Source of the DNA: Paracoccus homiensis
GTDB lineage: Bacteria; Pseudomonadota; Alphaproteobacteria; Rhodobacterales; Rhodobacteraceae
Direction of reading: 5' to 3'
NCBI RefSeq assembly: GCF_900111675.1
Contig: NZ_FOHO01000016.1
Coordinates: 1-64,000 of the forward strand
DNA: 64,000 bases
The position numbers and the translations under genes are program-made. Positions 9,042 through 17,696 of the stretch are shown here, in pieces. Position 1 is the first letter of the stretch, and each line of letters starts with the position of its first letter. Below the pieces are notes generated by a model, which was not told where the DNA came from, searched no databases, and saw nothing but the letters and a program-made list of their open reading frames with translations.

Positions 9042-9917
9042 ATGGCGATTCAAACAGTTGGCGTGATCGGCGCAGGCCAGATGGGCAACGGCATCGCCCA
9101 TGTTTTTGCCCTTGCCGGCTATGACGTGGTCCTGAACGACATCAGCCAGGAGGCGCTGAACAACGCGTTGGCGCTGATAGATCGCAATCTGGAACGCCAA
9201 GTCAGCCGCGACAAGATCTCGGCCGAAGCCAAGCGCGAGGCACTGGCGCGGATCAGCACGACCCTGAACCTTCCCGATCTGGGCAAGACCGATCTCGTGA
9301 TCGAGGCCGCCACCGAACGCGAAACCGTCAAGCAGGCGATCTTCGAGGATCTGGTGCCCCATCTGCGGCCCGAAACGATCCTGACATCGAACACCTCGTC
9401 GATCTCGATCACCCGCCTCGCCAGCCGCACCGATCGCCCGGAAAAATTCATGGGCTTCCATTTCATGAACCCCGTGCCGGTGATGCAGCTTGTCGAACTG
9501 ATCCGCGGCATCGCCACGGATGAGCCGACCTACAAGGCATTGCACGAGGTTGTCGAAAAGCTGGGCAAGACCGCCGCCAGCGCCGAGGATTTCCCGGCCT
9601 TCATCGTGAACCGCATCCTGATGCCGATGATCAACGAGGCCGTGTATACCTTGTACGAGGGCGTCGGGAACGTGAAATCCATCGACGAATCGATGAAACT
9701 GGGCGCGAACCACCCGATGGGGCCGCTGGAACTGGCCGATTTCATCGGGTTGGACACTTGCCTTGCGATCATGAACGTGCTGCATGACGGGCTGGCAGAC
9801 ACCAAGTACCGCCCCTGCCCGCTTCTGACCAAATATGTCGAGGCAGGCTGGCTGGGCCGCAAGACCGGGCGCGGCTTCTACGATTATCGCGGCGAGGTGC
9901 CCGTTCCGACGCGCTGA
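9042..9917 (+). CDS. hbd: 3-hydroxybutyryl-CoA dehydrogenase
   Basis: 291 residues. The N-terminal GVIGAGQMGNGIAHVFALAG is the NAD-binding fold of 3-hydroxyacyl-CoA dehydrogenases, the FMGFHFMNPVPVMQLVE segment includes the catalytic histidine, and the C-terminal domain has the NRILMPMINEAV...GANHPMGPLELADFIGLD signature. It interconverts 3-hydroxybutyryl-CoA and acetoacetyl-CoA in butyrate/PHB and fatty-acid metabolism. The ATG at 9042 (start MAIQTVGVIG) fits the family; an in-frame ATG at 9027 would add five residues. It lies after etfBA but beyond a terminator. Confidence 0.93.
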   Translation: MAIQTVGVIGAGQMGNGIAHVFALAGYDVVLNDISQEALNNALALIDRNLERQVSRDKISAEAKREALARISTTLNLPDLGKTDLVIEAATERETVKQAIFEDLVPHLRPETILTSNTSSISITRLASRTDRPEKFMGFHFMNPVPVMQLVELIRGIATDEPTYKALHEVVEKLGKTAASAEDFPAFIVNRILMPMINEAVYTLYEGVGNVKSIDESMKLGANHPMGPLELADFIGLDTCLAIMNVLHDGLADTKYRPCPLLTKYVEAGWLGRKTGRGFYDYRGEVPVPTR

Positions 9918-9924
9918 TGTCGCG

Positions 9925-9949
9925 TTCCGACGCGAAAGCCCGGTCGGAA
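9925..9949 (+). terminator. Stem-loop after hbd
   Basis: TTCCGAC (9925-9931) and GTCGGAA (9943-9949) can pair across an 11-nt loop. The 12-mer CGTTCCGACGCG also occurs twice in direct order (9902-9913 and 9923-9934), so a protein-binding role is an alternative. Confidence 0.4.
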
Positions 9950-9957
9950 TGCGTCTG

Positions 9958-9977
9958 ATTGGGCAGATATTCCCAAT
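9958..9977 (+). promoter_or_regulatory. Operator-like inverted repeat before choX
   Basis: ATTGGG-N8-CCCAAT sits immediately before the AGGAGG ribosome site of choX. It could be a repressor operator (a BetI-like TetR protein is the obvious guess) or an RNA hairpin near the start site. No regulator gene is adjacent, so this is inference. Confidence 0.4.
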
Positions 9978-9993
9978 TCAGGAGGCTCCGCCC

Positions 9994-10935
9994 ATGACGA
10001 CGCTTCGACTTTCCACCGTCGCGCTGATGCTGGCCGCGACGGCGGCCCCGGCTTTTGCGCAGGATGCGGACAGTTGCACGACCGTTCGCATGTCGAATCC
10101 CGGCTGGACCGACATCACGGCAACGAATGGCGTGGCCCAGACCCTGCTGCAGGCGCTTGGCTATCAGGCAGAGATCAGCACGCTTTCGGTGCCCGTCGGC
10201 TACGAGGCACTGAAGAACGGCCAGACCGACCTGTTTCTGGGCAACTGGATGCCCGCACAGCAGAAATTCCGGGACGATCTGGACGCAGCGGGCGGCATCG
10301 AGGAACTGGTCCAGAACCTTGAGGGTGCCAAGTTCACGCTGGCGGTCAACAAACCCGGCGACGAGGCAGGCGTCAGTGATTTCGCTGATCTGGATGCCCG
10401 GAAGGGCGCCTTTGAAGGCAAGATCTTCGGTATCGAACCCGGTGCGCCCGCCAATCAGTCCATTCAGGCCATGATCGACGCCGATGATTTCGGATTGGGC
10501 GACTGGACGCTGGTGGAAAGCGGTGAACAGGCGATGCTGGCGCAGGTGGGTCGCAACGCCTCGGCCGGGACGCCGACCGTGTTTCTGGCCTGGGCGCCAC
10601 ACCCGATGAACGAGGCGATTGACATCACGTACCTGTCGGGCGGCGACGAACAGTTCGGGCCGGACTATGGCGGCGCGACCGTGCATACCCTGGCCCGCAG
10701 CGAATGGGTGCAGAACTGCCCCAACGCGGCCAAGCTGTTCAGTCAGCTTGTCTTTGACATTCCAATGGAAAACCAGCTGATGGGCATGATCCTGAACGAC
10801 GGTACCGACCCGGCCGATGCGGCCTCGGCGTGGCTGGCGCAGAACCCGCAGGTCCTGGACGACTGGCTTGCCGGCGTGACCACCACGCAGGGCGACCCGG
10901 CGAAAGAGGCCGTGCTGGCGGCGATCGGTGGTTGA
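9994..10935 (+). CDS. choX: Choline/betaine-type ABC substrate-binding protein
   Basis: 313 residues with a Sec signal peptide (cleavage likely after AFA, near residue 22). The mature part is an OpuAC/ChoX-type periplasmic binding protein: VRMSNPGWTDI, GYEALKNGQTDLFLGNWMPAQ and VFLAWAPHPMNEAIDI supply the aromatic-box residues that bind quaternary amines. The usual permease and ATPase (choW, choV) are absent next to it. Its 3' end overlaps choline sulfatase by 8 nt, so it may deliver choline or choline-O-sulfate for that enzyme. AGGAGG precedes the ATG. Confidence 0.88.
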   Translation: MTTLRLSTVALMLAATAAPAFAQDADSCTTVRMSNPGWTDITATNGVAQTLLQALGYQAEISTLSVPVGYEALKNGQTDLFLGNWMPAQQKFRDDLDAAGGIEELVQNLEGAKFTLAVNKPGDEAGVSDFADLDARKGAFEGKIFGIEPGAPANQSIQAMIDADDFGLGDWTLVESGEQAMLAQVGRNASAGTPTVFLAWAPHPMNEAIDITYLSGGDEQFGPDYGGATVHTLARSEWVQNCPNAAKLFSQLVFDIPMENQLMGMILNDGTDPADAASAWLAQNPQVLDDWLAGVTTTQGDPAKEAVLAAIGG

Positions 10936-12433
10936 TCAGATGCAACCCAATATCCTGATTCTGATGGCGGACCAGTTGTCGGGCGTGCTGTTCCCCGATG
11001 GTCCCGCCGATTTCCTGCACACGCCCAACCTGCGGCGGCTGGCCGAACGCTCGGCCCGCTATGCCAAGGCCTATACCGGCAGTCCACTTTGCGCCCCCGG
11101 ACGGGCCAGCTTCATGTCAGGGCAGCTTCCGCGCCGCACGCGGGTCTACGACAATGCGGCCGAATTCGCCTCGGATATTCCGACCTATGCCCATCACCTG
11201 CGTCGCGCCGGTTATCAGACCTGCCTGTCGGGCAAGATGCATTTCGTCGGCCCCGATCAGCTGCACGGGTTCGAGGAACGGCTGACCACCGACATCTATC
11301 CCGCAGATTTCGGCTGGACCCCGGATTACCGCAAACCGGGCGAGCGGATCGACTGGTGGTATCACAACCTGGGCTCGGTCACCGGTGCGGGCGTGGGCGA
11401 GATCAGCAACCAGTTGGAATATGACGACGAGGTTGCCTATAACGCCTGCCGGAAACTGTATGATCTGGCGCGCGGCAATGACGACCGGCCGTGGTGCCTG
11501 ACGGTCAGTTTCACCCACCCGCATGACCCGTTCGTGGCCCGCCGGAAATACTGGGACCTGTACGAGGATGCGCCCGAACTGGCCGCGCCGACACCGATCC
11601 CCTACGAAGATCAGGACCCTCATTCGCAACGGCTGATGGATGCCTGCGACTGGCAGAATTTCGACATCACCGAAGATCACATCCGCCGGGCGCGGCAGGG
11701 GTATTTCGCCAATATCAGCTATGTCGACGACAAGATCGGTGAAATTCTGGACGTGCTGGACAGCACCCGACAGGAAGCGATCATCCTGTTCCTGTCCGAT
11801 CACGGCGAAATGCTGGGCGAGCGCGGCCTGTGGTTCAAGATGAGCTTCTACGAAGGCTCGGCCCGGGTGCCGCTGATGATCGCGGCGCCGGGAATCGAAC
11901 CGGGGCGGGTGGATGCGCCGGTCAGCACCATCGACGTGTTGCCGACCCTGTGCGATCTGGCCGGGATCCCGATGGACGAGATTGCGCCCTGGACCGATGG
12001 CAAGTCGCTGGCAAAGGGCGCGGACAGCCGCGGTCCGGTTGCCATCGAATACGCCGCCGAGGGCAGCATCGCGCCGCTGATCGCCCTGCGCGAAGGGCCG
12101 TGGAAATACACCGCCTGCCCTGCCGATCCCGAACAGCTGTTCAATCTGGACGAGGATCCGGGGGAACGGCGCAATCTGGCGGGCGATCCGGCCCATGCCG
12201 CGACGCTGGGGCATTTCCGTGCCATGGCGCATGAACGCTGGGATCTGGCGGCCTATGATGCCGAGGTGCGGCAATCGCAGGCACGGCGCTGGATCGTCTA
12301 CGAGGCGCTGCGCAACGGATCCTATTACCCGTGGGATCACCAGCCGCTGATGAAAGCGTCCGAACGCTATATGCGCAACCACATGGACCTGAATGTCCTT
12401 GAGGAAAATCAGCGCTTTCCCCGCGGCGAATAG
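10928..12433 (+). CDS. betC: Choline sulfatase
   Basis: 501 residues, close in length and sequence to characterised BetC. The sulfatase signature SPLCAPGRASF holds the cysteine that becomes formylglycine (Cys55), metal ligands are in LILMADQ and SDHGEMLGERGLWFK, and the C-terminal YEALRNGSYYPWDHQPL block is specific to BetC. It hydrolyses choline-O-sulfate to choline, the precursor of glycine betaine, and also sulfate. GTG 10928 gives the family-length N-terminus; ATG 10940 is an alternative. betA/betB are not in the window, but betaine demethylation genes occur at 50.7-55.7 kb. Confidence 0.95.
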   Translation: MVDQMQPNILILMADQLSGVLFPDGPADFLHTPNLRRLAERSARYAKAYTGSPLCAPGRASFMSGQLPRRTRVYDNAAEFASDIPTYAHHLRRAGYQTCLSGKMHFVGPDQLHGFEERLTTDIYPADFGWTPDYRKPGERIDWWYHNLGSVTGAGVGEISNQLEYDDEVAYNACRKLYDLARGNDDRPWCLTVSFTHPHDPFVARRKYWDLYEDAPELAAPTPIPYEDQDPHSQRLMDACDWQNFDITEDHIRRARQGYFANISYVDDKIGEILDVLDSTRQEAIILFLSDHGEMLGERGLWFKMSFYEGSARVPLMIAAPGIEPGRVDAPVSTIDVLPTLCDLAGIPMDEIAPWTDGKSLAKGADSRGPVAIEYAAEGSIAPLIALREGPWKYTACPADPEQLFNLDEDPGERRNLAGDPAHAATLGHFRAMAHERWDLAAYDAEVRQSQARRWIVYEALRNGSYYPWDHQPLMKASERYMRNHMDLNVLEENQRFPRGE

Positions 12434-12440
12434 CATCGAG

Positions 12441-12460
12441 GGGGCCGGTCACCCGGCCCC
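12441..12460. terminator. Bidirectional hairpin between betC and DUF2852 gene
   Basis: GGGGCCGG-TCAC-CCGGCCCC, 8-bp perfect stem in the 42-nt convergent gap. No T-run. Confidence 0.5.
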
Positions 12461-12475
12461 ATCCGTGTCTGGCGA

Positions 12476-12874
12476 TCAGTCTTCGGACTTGCGGTCGCGC
12501 TGATCCATGAACTGATCGAATTCGGCCTTGTCCTTGGCCTCGCGCAGTTTCTGCAGGAAATCCACGAAGTCGCGGTGCTCATCCTCCAGCCGCTTCAACG
12601 TCTCGTCGCGATAGGCGTCGAAGGCGGTGTTGCCGGTGGGCGCGGCATAGTAATGCGCGCGGCGCTGGCTGCGATTGCTGCATCCGAACATGCGTTTGCT
12701 CCAGATCATATATCCAAGGATTGCAAGGCCCACGGGCCAGAACAGGACAAAGCCAAGGATCATCGCAACGATCCAGGCGGGCTTGCCCCGTGCATCCAGC
12801 CAATCGCGGGCCCGTGTCAGCGGTCCATTGCCGGGCATGCGAAAATCAGGGGCCGGCTGGCTGACGTTATACAT
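12476..12874 (-). CDS. DUF2852 membrane protein
   Basis: 132 residues. One or two hydrophobic segments (about residues 30-55: KPAWIVAMILGFVLFWPVGLAILGYMIWSKRM) followed by a charged helical tail rich in Glu, Lys and Asp, matching the alphaproteobacterial DUF2852 family of unknown function. The start at 12874 (MYNVSQPAPDF) is chosen over 12904 because the upstream start lies inside the palindromic operator. It is preceded by that palindrome and then by a tetR gene reading the same way, so TetR control is likely. Confidence 0.8.
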   Translation of the reverse strand: MYNVSQPAPDFRMPGNGPLTRARDWLDARGKPAWIVAMILGFVLFWPVGLAILGYMIWSKRMFGCSNRSQRRAHYYAAPTGNTAFDAYRDETLKRLEDEHRDFVDFLQKLREAKDKAEFDQFMDQRDRKSED

Positions 12875-12885
12875 TTCTAGCCTCC

Positions 12886-12910
12886 ATGTTAATGTTAGTA
12901 ACATTTACAT
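12886..12910. promoter_or_regulatory. TetR-type operator palindrome
   Basis: A 25-bp near-perfect inverted repeat centred on G12898. Half-sites are ATGTTAATGTTA and TAACATTTACAT; the inner 15 bp (AATGTTAGTAACATT) is perfect and only one outer pair is mismatched. It lies 12-36 nt before the DUF2852 start and just after the tetR stop, so it probably overlaps the DUF2852 promoter and binds the adjacent TetR protein. Confidence 0.7.
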
Positions 12911-12958
12911 AGATGGGGCATGCAGGACCGCAATCAAGAGGTGCCGCAATAAAAATCG

Positions 12959-13573
12959 TTATTCCGGGATCAGGCCAAGCCCGCGCAGATAGATGATCGC
13001 GCCGCTTTCCAGCATTTCCGACGGCTCGACAGAACTGCGCCCGCCGGGCTTGCCGCGTGAAAAAAGTTCGACCACGCCATGGCTTAGCGCCCAGACATGA
13101 TTGGCCACCATGCGGGCGGGCGGGCGTTTCGCCGCAGGCAACGGCTGTGACAACGCCTCGGCCGCGCGGACCAGCACGCTTTGGGCCTGATCCGAGGCCT
13201 TGGCCAGATCAGGGTTGCCCGCGATCGAGATGCCGGATTCGAACATCGCCATGTAATATCCGGGCCGCTCGGCCGCGAAATCCAGATAGGCCTGCCCCAT
13301 GCGCAGAAACGCGGTCAGGTTCCGGGGACGCCCCTGATCGAACGCGCTTTCCAGTCGATCCGCGAAATCCAGAAACCCCTGACGTGCGACCTCTTCGATC
13401 AGATCGTCCCGGCCCCTGAAATGTCGGTAGGGTGCCGCAGATGACACCCCGGCCCGCCGTGCTGCCTCGGCCAGGGTAAAGGCTTGCGGGCCCATTTCCT
13501 GAATCAGCGTGGCCGTCGCCTCTACCAATGCCTGTCGCAGATTTCCGTGGTGATAGCTTTTGCGTTCGGGCAC
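12959..13573 (-). CDS. TetR/AcrR family transcriptional regulator
   Basis: 204 residues. The N-terminal helix-turn-helix (about residues 10-55: LRQALVEATATLIQEMG, FTLAEAARRAGVSSAAPYRHFRGRDDL) is textbook TetR; the C-terminal ligand-binding part is TetR_C-like. It begins 10 nt after the ptsH stop and so may be cotranscribed with the PTS genes, and ends 84 nt before the DUF2852 gene. The 25-bp palindrome in that gap is the likely target. The ligand cannot be told from sequence. Confidence 0.88.
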   Translation of the reverse strand: MPERKSYHHGNLRQALVEATATLIQEMGPQAFTLAEAARRAGVSSAAPYRHFRGRDDLIEEVARQGFLDFADRLESAFDQGRPRNLTAFLRMGQAYLDFAAERPGYYMAMFESGISIAGNPDLAKASDQAQSVLVRAAEALSQPLPAAKRPPARMVANHVWALSHGVVELFSRGKPGGRSSVEPSEMLESGAIIYLRGLGLIPE

Positions 13574-13582
13574 AGCGCCGCC

Positions 13583-13861
13583 CTACATGCCTTCGCCGAA
13601 ATAATCGCCGACCAGCGCCTCTAGCGCGTCGGCCAGTTCCGCGGCCTGCGGGCCGGTCGTCGTCACCATAATCGATGTGCCGCGCGGCGCGGCCAGCATC
13701 AAAAGCCCCATGATGGAATCGCCGGAAACGCTCATCCCGTCCTTCTCGACGGCGGCCTGCGCGTCGAATTGTTCGACGACATCGACGAATTTCGCGCTGG
13801 CGCGGGCGTGAAGCCCTTTGACATTGATGATGGAAAGTTCGCGGGTAACGGCTGCGGTCAT
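13583..13861 (-). CDS. ptsH: Phosphocarrier protein HPr
   Basis: 92 residues. The active-site loop KGLHARASAKF has the phospho-acceptor His18, and MSVSGDSIMGLLML has the regulatory serine (Ser49) that HPr kinase phosphorylates. Its start overlaps the EIIA gene stop by 4 nt (ATGA), and hprK and rapZ lie upstream on the same strand. In alphaproteobacteria this incomplete PTS carries no sugar permease and works in regulation of carbon and nitrogen metabolism. Confidence 0.94.
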   Translation of the reverse strand: MTAAVTRELSIINVKGLHARASAKFVDVVEQFDAQAAVEKDGMSVSGDSIMGLLMLAAPRGTSIMVTTTGPQAAELADALEALVGDYFGEGM

Positions 13862-14280
13862 TGAGCGGGGGTCCGGGCGTCGATCATGGCGTCTGCGGGA
13901 ACGTTGTAGGAATTGATATATTTCCGTCCCGCTTCCTTGGCAAAGGAAACCGCATCGGCAACCGGAAGATGACGCGACTTTGCCAATTTCACCAGCATCG
14001 GAAGATTGGCCCCGTAAAGGATCGTGCGGTCGCGCACCGCGCAGGCCGGCACCGACAGGTTCGAGGGCGAGCCGCCGAAGAGATCGGTCACAACCACGAC
14101 GCCATCGCCCAGATCGACGGAATTGGCCGCGGCCATGATTTCGGCCGTTTTGGCGGATCGGTCGTGATCATCCTCGATCGCGACCGCCGCGATTCCGTTC
14201 TGCGGGCCGACCACATGTTCGACCGCCGACAGATATTCGCGGGCAAGGCCGCCATGCGCTACGATGACAATTCCGATCAA
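13858..14280 (-). CDS. PTS fructose/mannose-type EIIA component
   Basis: 140 residues, EIIA(Man) fold: IGIVIVAHGGLA with phospho-accepting His9, and the VVVTDLFGGSPSNLS segment conserved in the family. It receives phosphate from HPr and has no cognate EIIBC transporter here, so it is a signalling branch. It overlaps ptsH by 4 nt and starts 28 nt after rapZ. Confidence 0.92.
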   Translation of the reverse strand: MIGIVIVAHGGLAREYLSAVEHVVGPQNGIAAVAIEDDHDRSAKTAEIMAAANSVDLGDGVVVVTDLFGGSPSNLSVPACAVRDRTILYGANLPMLVKLAKSRHLPVADAVSFAKEAGRKYINSYNVPADAMIDARTPAQ

Positions 14281-14308
14281 CGCGTTCCACCAAGTCCAAA
14301 AACCCGCA

Positions 14309-15295
14309 TCATGACGCCGCCCCCTTTACCCCTGCCGCGACCCGCGCCACATCTGCGGCGCCGCCATCGGCATGGGCGGACGACGCCGCGATGCGGCGCT
14401 CCAGTTCCCTATGTCTTATTGACACCGGCCATCCTGCCTCTGCAAGCGCCTGAGACATCTTTTCGACCAAAGTGACGGAACGGTGTTTGCCGCCTGTGCA
14501 ACCAAACCCAACCGAGAGATGTGTTTTCCCTTCCTCTACATGCGCAGGCAGCAAAAACAGCAACAAATCACGGCATCGCTGAAAGAATTCATCATAGCGC
14601 GAGTCGGTGGCAACAAAGTCCTGAACCGGCGTGTCAGTACCGTTCAACTCGCGCAGCTCGGCCTCCCAATGGGGGTTCGCCAGAAAGCGGCAGTCGAACA
14701 TCACATCCAGCCCGCGCGGTACGCCACGCTTGTAGGAAAAGGAATGCAGCGACAGGCTAAGCCGCTGGCTCGCCTGCGTGTCGAACCAGCGGGCCAGTTC
14801 CGCCTTCAGGTCATGGGGCGACAATTCGCTGGTATCGACCAGCACATCGGCCCGCGACCGGATCGCGGCAAGTACGTCGATCTCGGCGGTTACGCCCGAC
14901 AGCGGCGACCCTTCGGGCGACAACGGGTGACGGCGGCGCGTCTCGCTATAGCGTCGGATCAGGACGTCGGGCTCGCAGTCCAGAAACAGAACCTCGGGCG
15001 CAAAACCCGGATGCCGCGTCAGCCGGTCGATCAGCTCGATGACATTGCTGGTGGAAAAGTCGCGGTTGCGCACATCCAGCCCCAAGGCCAGCGGCGTCGG
15101 GCGCGCGGCCCCATCCAGAAGCCGCGGGATCAGCGACAGCGGCAGATTGTCGATCGCCTCGAAGCCCAGATCTTCCAGCACGTTGATCGCGGTCGAGCGA
15201 CCCGCACCCGACGGGCCGGTGACCAGAACGACGCGCTGCGCCACCTGTCCGGCATCAAACTCTGTCTGTTCGTTCATGACTTCATCGTTGACCAT
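14309..15295 (-). CDS. rapZ: RNase adapter / nucleotide-binding protein RapZ
   Basis: 328 residues. Walker [10 protein letters not shown] (27-35) with the family hallmark [11 protein letters not shown]; the C-terminal half has the [11 protein letters not shown] motif. In E. coli RapZ binds GlcN6P and directs RNase E to the GlmZ sRNA; in alphaproteobacteria it is linked to the PTS and cell-envelope precursor supply. The ATG at 15295 has an AAGGA site at proper spacing and is preferred to the internal ATG at 15277. It lies 30 nt after hprK. Confidence 0.93.
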   Translation of the reverse strand: MVNDEVMNEQTEFDAGQVAQRVVLVTGPSGAGRSTAINVLEDLGFEAIDNLPLSLIPRLLDGAARPTPLALGLDVRNRDFSTSNVIELIDRLTRHPGFAPEVLFLDCEPDVLIRRYSETRRRHPLSPEGSPLSGVTAEIDVLAAIRSRADVLVDTSELSPHDLKAELARWFDTQASQRLSLSLHSFSYKRGVPRGLDVMFDCRFLANPHWEAELRELNGTDTPVQDFVATDSRYDEFFQRCRDLLLFLLPAHVEEGKTHLSVGFGCTGGKHRSVTLVEKMSQALAEAGWPVSIRHRELERRIAASSAHADGGAADVARVAAGVKGAAS

Positions 15296-15325
15296 TGGCC
15301 ATCCTTCAATCTGAACCGCGACCGT

Positions 15326-15751
15326 CTACGCGCACCGACCTTTCAACATCATTTGCCGCATAGCAGCATAAAGCTGTGGCCTATAGGGCCTCAACACAAG
15401 AGGCACGAAGATTCCCAATATTTCGTGAACGCGCTGCGGGGGCAAGCGCATCTGCTCGTCCTGACCAAGGTCGATGACGCAATGAAGCTGGGCTTGTGGC
15501 AGGTTGTCGGCGTGCAAGATCCCGATCCCGCGCGCCTCGATCTGCCCGGCGATCGTGTCGGGCGGACGGGCGAAAAGCGTATCCCCGCGCCGCTGAACGC
15601 AGGTCTGGTCGTCGCTGACCAGATCAGCCCCCACCGCCATCAGGTCCAGTGCCAGTGCGGACTTGCCAGACCCTGAAGGGCCCAAGATCAGAAGCCCCCT
15701 GCCCTGAACCGCGACACAGGTCGCATGCAGCATCGTTTCGCGAATCACCAT
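15326..15751 (-). CDS. hprK: HPr kinase/phosphorylase, short alphaproteobacterial form
   Basis: 141 residues, against about 310 in Firmicutes; only the C-terminal kinase domain is present. Walker A GPSGSGKSAL (24-33) and the capping-loop region LVSDDQTCVQRRGDTL, with ...IEARGIGIL as in the HprK signature. It phosphorylates the serine of HPr. The start at 15751 has a GGGGG-type ribosome site; 15811 is an alternative that would run into the operator-like palindrome. It is first in the hprK-rapZ-EIIA-ptsH set and divergent from pckA. The chvI-chvG two-component genes usually between pckA and hprK in Rhizobiales are absent. Confidence 0.9.
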   Translation of the reverse strand: MVIRETMLHATCVAVQGRGLLILGPSGSGKSALALDLMAVGADLVSDDQTCVQRRGDTLFARPPDTIAGQIEARGIGILHADNLPQAQLHCVIDLGQDEQMRLPPQRVHEILGIFVPLVLRPYRPQLYAAMRQMMLKGRCA

Positions 15752-15810
15752 GCCCCCAAGTTGCCCGCAATCACGGGTGGAATCCGCCGCAATCGTCCCC
15801 AAACGGACCA

Positions 15811-15856
15811 TGTTAGCGTTAACATTAGCTGTTTGCGCTAACCGTTTGCGCTCGCT
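15811..15856. promoter_or_regulatory. LacI-type operator-like sites in the hprK-pckA gap
   Basis: TGTTAGCGTTAACA (15811-15824) is a near-perfect palindrome of the LacI-family type; TGTTTGCGCTAACC (15830-15843) is a second, weaker one, and CGTTTGCGCT follows from 15843. In Sinorhizobium a LacI/GalR protein (PckR) controls pckA, so binding by a PckR homologue is a reasonable inference. No such gene is in the window. Confidence 0.5.
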
Positions 15857-15883
15857 TGTTTCCTCGTTTTGGCAGCGTGCTAT
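15856..15883 (+). promoter_or_regulatory. Candidate pckA promoter
   Basis: TTGTTT (15856-15861) and TGCTAT (15878-15883) are separated by 16 nt, just downstream of the operator-like repeats and 63 nt before the pckA ATG. By-eye call. Confidence 0.4.
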
Positions 15884-15946
15884 AGGCCGAAGACACTGTG
15901 TCACGGAACTGTCGCAGCCACTATTGCAGTCAGGAGCTTGAGGAAT

Positions 15947-17542
15947 ATGACGACGCGCGTAAACCCGAATTGCCGGTTGGAAGATCAAGGGATCGAAGGG
16001 CTGGGCCGGGTTTATTATAACCTGCTGGAGCCGGCCCTGATGACCGAGGCCGTCGCGCGCGGCGAAGGCAAGCTGGGCCTTGGCGGCACGTTCCTTGTCT
16101 CGACCGGCGCCCATACCGGCCGTTCGCCCAAGGACAAATTCGTGGTCCGCACCAAGGATGTCGAGGATACGATCTGGTGGGAAAACAACGCCCCCATGTC
16201 GCCCGAGGCTTTCGACCTGCTGCATGCCGACATGCTGGCCCATATGAAGGGCGGCGATTATTTCGTGCAGGATCTGTTCGGCGGCGCTGACCCGGCCGAG
16301 CGTCTGGACGTGCGCGTCATCACCGAACTGGCCTGGCACGGGCTGTTCATCCGCCACCTTCTGCGCCGCCCCGAGGCCCATGAACTGGCGGAATTCGCGC
16401 CCGAATTCACCATCATCAACTGCCCCAGCTTCAAGGCCGATCCGGCCCGCCACGGCTGCCGCAGCGAAACGGTCATCGCGCTGAACTTCGAAAAGAAGAT
16501 CATCCTGATCGCCAACACCGCCTATGCCGGCGAAAACAAGAAATCGGTGTTCACGCTGCTGAACTACATCCTGCCCGGCAAGGGCATCATGCCGATGCAT
16601 TGCAGCGCCAATCACGCGCCCGGCAACCCGGATGACAGCGCCGTGTTCTTCGGCCTGTCGGGCACGGGCAAGACCACGCTGTCCGCCGACCCCAGCCGCG
16701 TGCTGATCGGCGATGACGAACATGGCTGGTCCGACAACGGCATCTTCAACTTCGAAGGTGGCTGCTATGCCAAGACCATCAACCTGTCTGCCGAGGCCGA
16801 ACCCGAAATCCACGCCACCTGCTCGCGCTTTGGCACCGTGATCGAAAACATGGTCTTCGATGCCGACACGCTGGAACTGGATTTCGAGGACAACTCGATC
16901 ACCGACAACATGCGCTGCGCCTACCCGCTGGACGCGATCTCGAACGCCTCGGACAGCAGCCTCGGCGGGCATCCGAAAAATGTGATCATGCTGACCTGCG
17001 ACGCCTATGGCGTGCTGCCGCCGATTGCACGGCTGACGCCCGCGCAGGCGATGTATCACTTCCTGTCGGGCTTCACCTCGAAGACGCCGGGCACCGAAGT
17101 CGGCGTGACCGAACCGATCCCGACCTTCTCGACCTGTTTCGGCGCGCCCTTCATGCCCCGCCGCCCCGAGGTCTATGGCAAGCTTCTGGCCGACAAGATC
17201 GCCCAGCACGGCGCAAGCTGCTGGCTGGTCAATACCGGCTGGACCGGCGGCGCCTTCGGCACCGGTTCGCGCATGCCGATCCGCGCCACCCGCGCCCTTC
17301 TGTCCGCGGCGCTGGATGGCAGCCTGAACGAGGTCGAGTTCCGCAAGGACCCGAATTTCGGCTTCGACGTGCCGGTGTCGGTTCCGGGCGTGTCCGATGT
17401 GCTGCTGGACCCGCGTCAGACCTGGGCCGACCGCGAGGCCTATGACGTGCAGGCGCAGAAACTGGTCCAGATGTTCAGCGACAATTTCGCCCAGTATCTG
17501 GAAGGCATCGACGACGAGGTCCGGGCCGCCGCCATCGGCTGA
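15947..17542 (+). CDS. pckA: Phosphoenolpyruvate carboxykinase (ATP)
   Basis: 531 residues. The ATP-type signature is present: the substrate-site TGRSPKDKF, the PCK-specific MPMHCSANH, and the kinase-1a loop [14 protein letters not shown], then IGDDEHGW. It converts oxaloacetate and ATP to PEP, the first step of gluconeogenesis from organic and amino acids, including products of the hydroxyproline genes at 45-49 kb. A GAGG ribosome site precedes ATG 15947. It is divergent from hprK, a pairing that ties gluconeogenesis to PTS signalling. Confidence 0.97.
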   Translation: MTTRVNPNCRLEDQGIEGLGRVYYNLLEPALMTEAVARGEGKLGLGGTFLVSTGAHTGRSPKDKFVVRTKDVEDTIWWENNAPMSPEAFDLLHADMLAHMKGGDYFVQDLFGGADPAERLDVRVITELAWHGLFIRHLLRRPEAHELAEFAPEFTIINCPSFKADPARHGCRSETVIALNFEKKIILIANTAYAGENKKSVFTLLNYILPGKGIMPMHCSANHAPGNPDDSAVFFGLSGTGKTTLSADPSRVLIGDDEHGWSDNGIFNFEGGCYAKTINLSAEAEPEIHATCSRFGTVIENMVFDADTLELDFEDNSITDNMRCAYPLDAISNASDSSLGGHPKNVIMLTCDAYGVLPPIARLTPAQAMYHFLSGFTSKTPGTEVGVTEPIPTFSTCFGAPFMPRRPEVYGKLLADKIAQHGASCWLVNTGWTGGAFGTGSRMPIRATRALLSAALDGSLNEVEFRKDPNFGFDVPVSVPGVSDVLLDPRQTWADREAYDVQAQKLVQMFSDNFAQYLEGIDDEVRAAAIG

Positions 17543-17564
17543 CCTGCCCGGCGCAATTCTTGAA

Positions 17565-17590
17565 AAGGCCGCCTCCGGGCGGCCTTTCTT
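17565..17590 (+). terminator. Intrinsic terminator of pckA
   Basis: AAGGCCGCC-TCCG-GGCGGCCTT, followed by TCTT, 22 nt after the pckA stop. Confidence 0.85.
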
Positions 17591-17619
17591 CATTGCAGAC
17601 GATCACGCGACAAATGACA

Positions 17620-17645
17620 AACCCCGCGCCACTACGCGGGGTTTT
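17620..17645. terminator. Second terminator, facing phoX
   Basis: AACCCCGCG / CGCGGGGTT 9-bp stem with a 6-nt loop and TT on the plus side; lies between convergent pckA and phoX and probably stops phoX transcription too. Confidence 0.7.
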
Positions 17646-17696
17646 CGCATCATGTCGGGTGGCCAACGGCCACCCGTCCGCTTGGCCACCGGCCGA

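Noticed and set aside
15326..17593. 755-codon frame reaching from hprK through the antisense of pckA
   Set aside because: Only the last 141 codons are HprK; the rest is antisense of pckA with low-complexity sequence.
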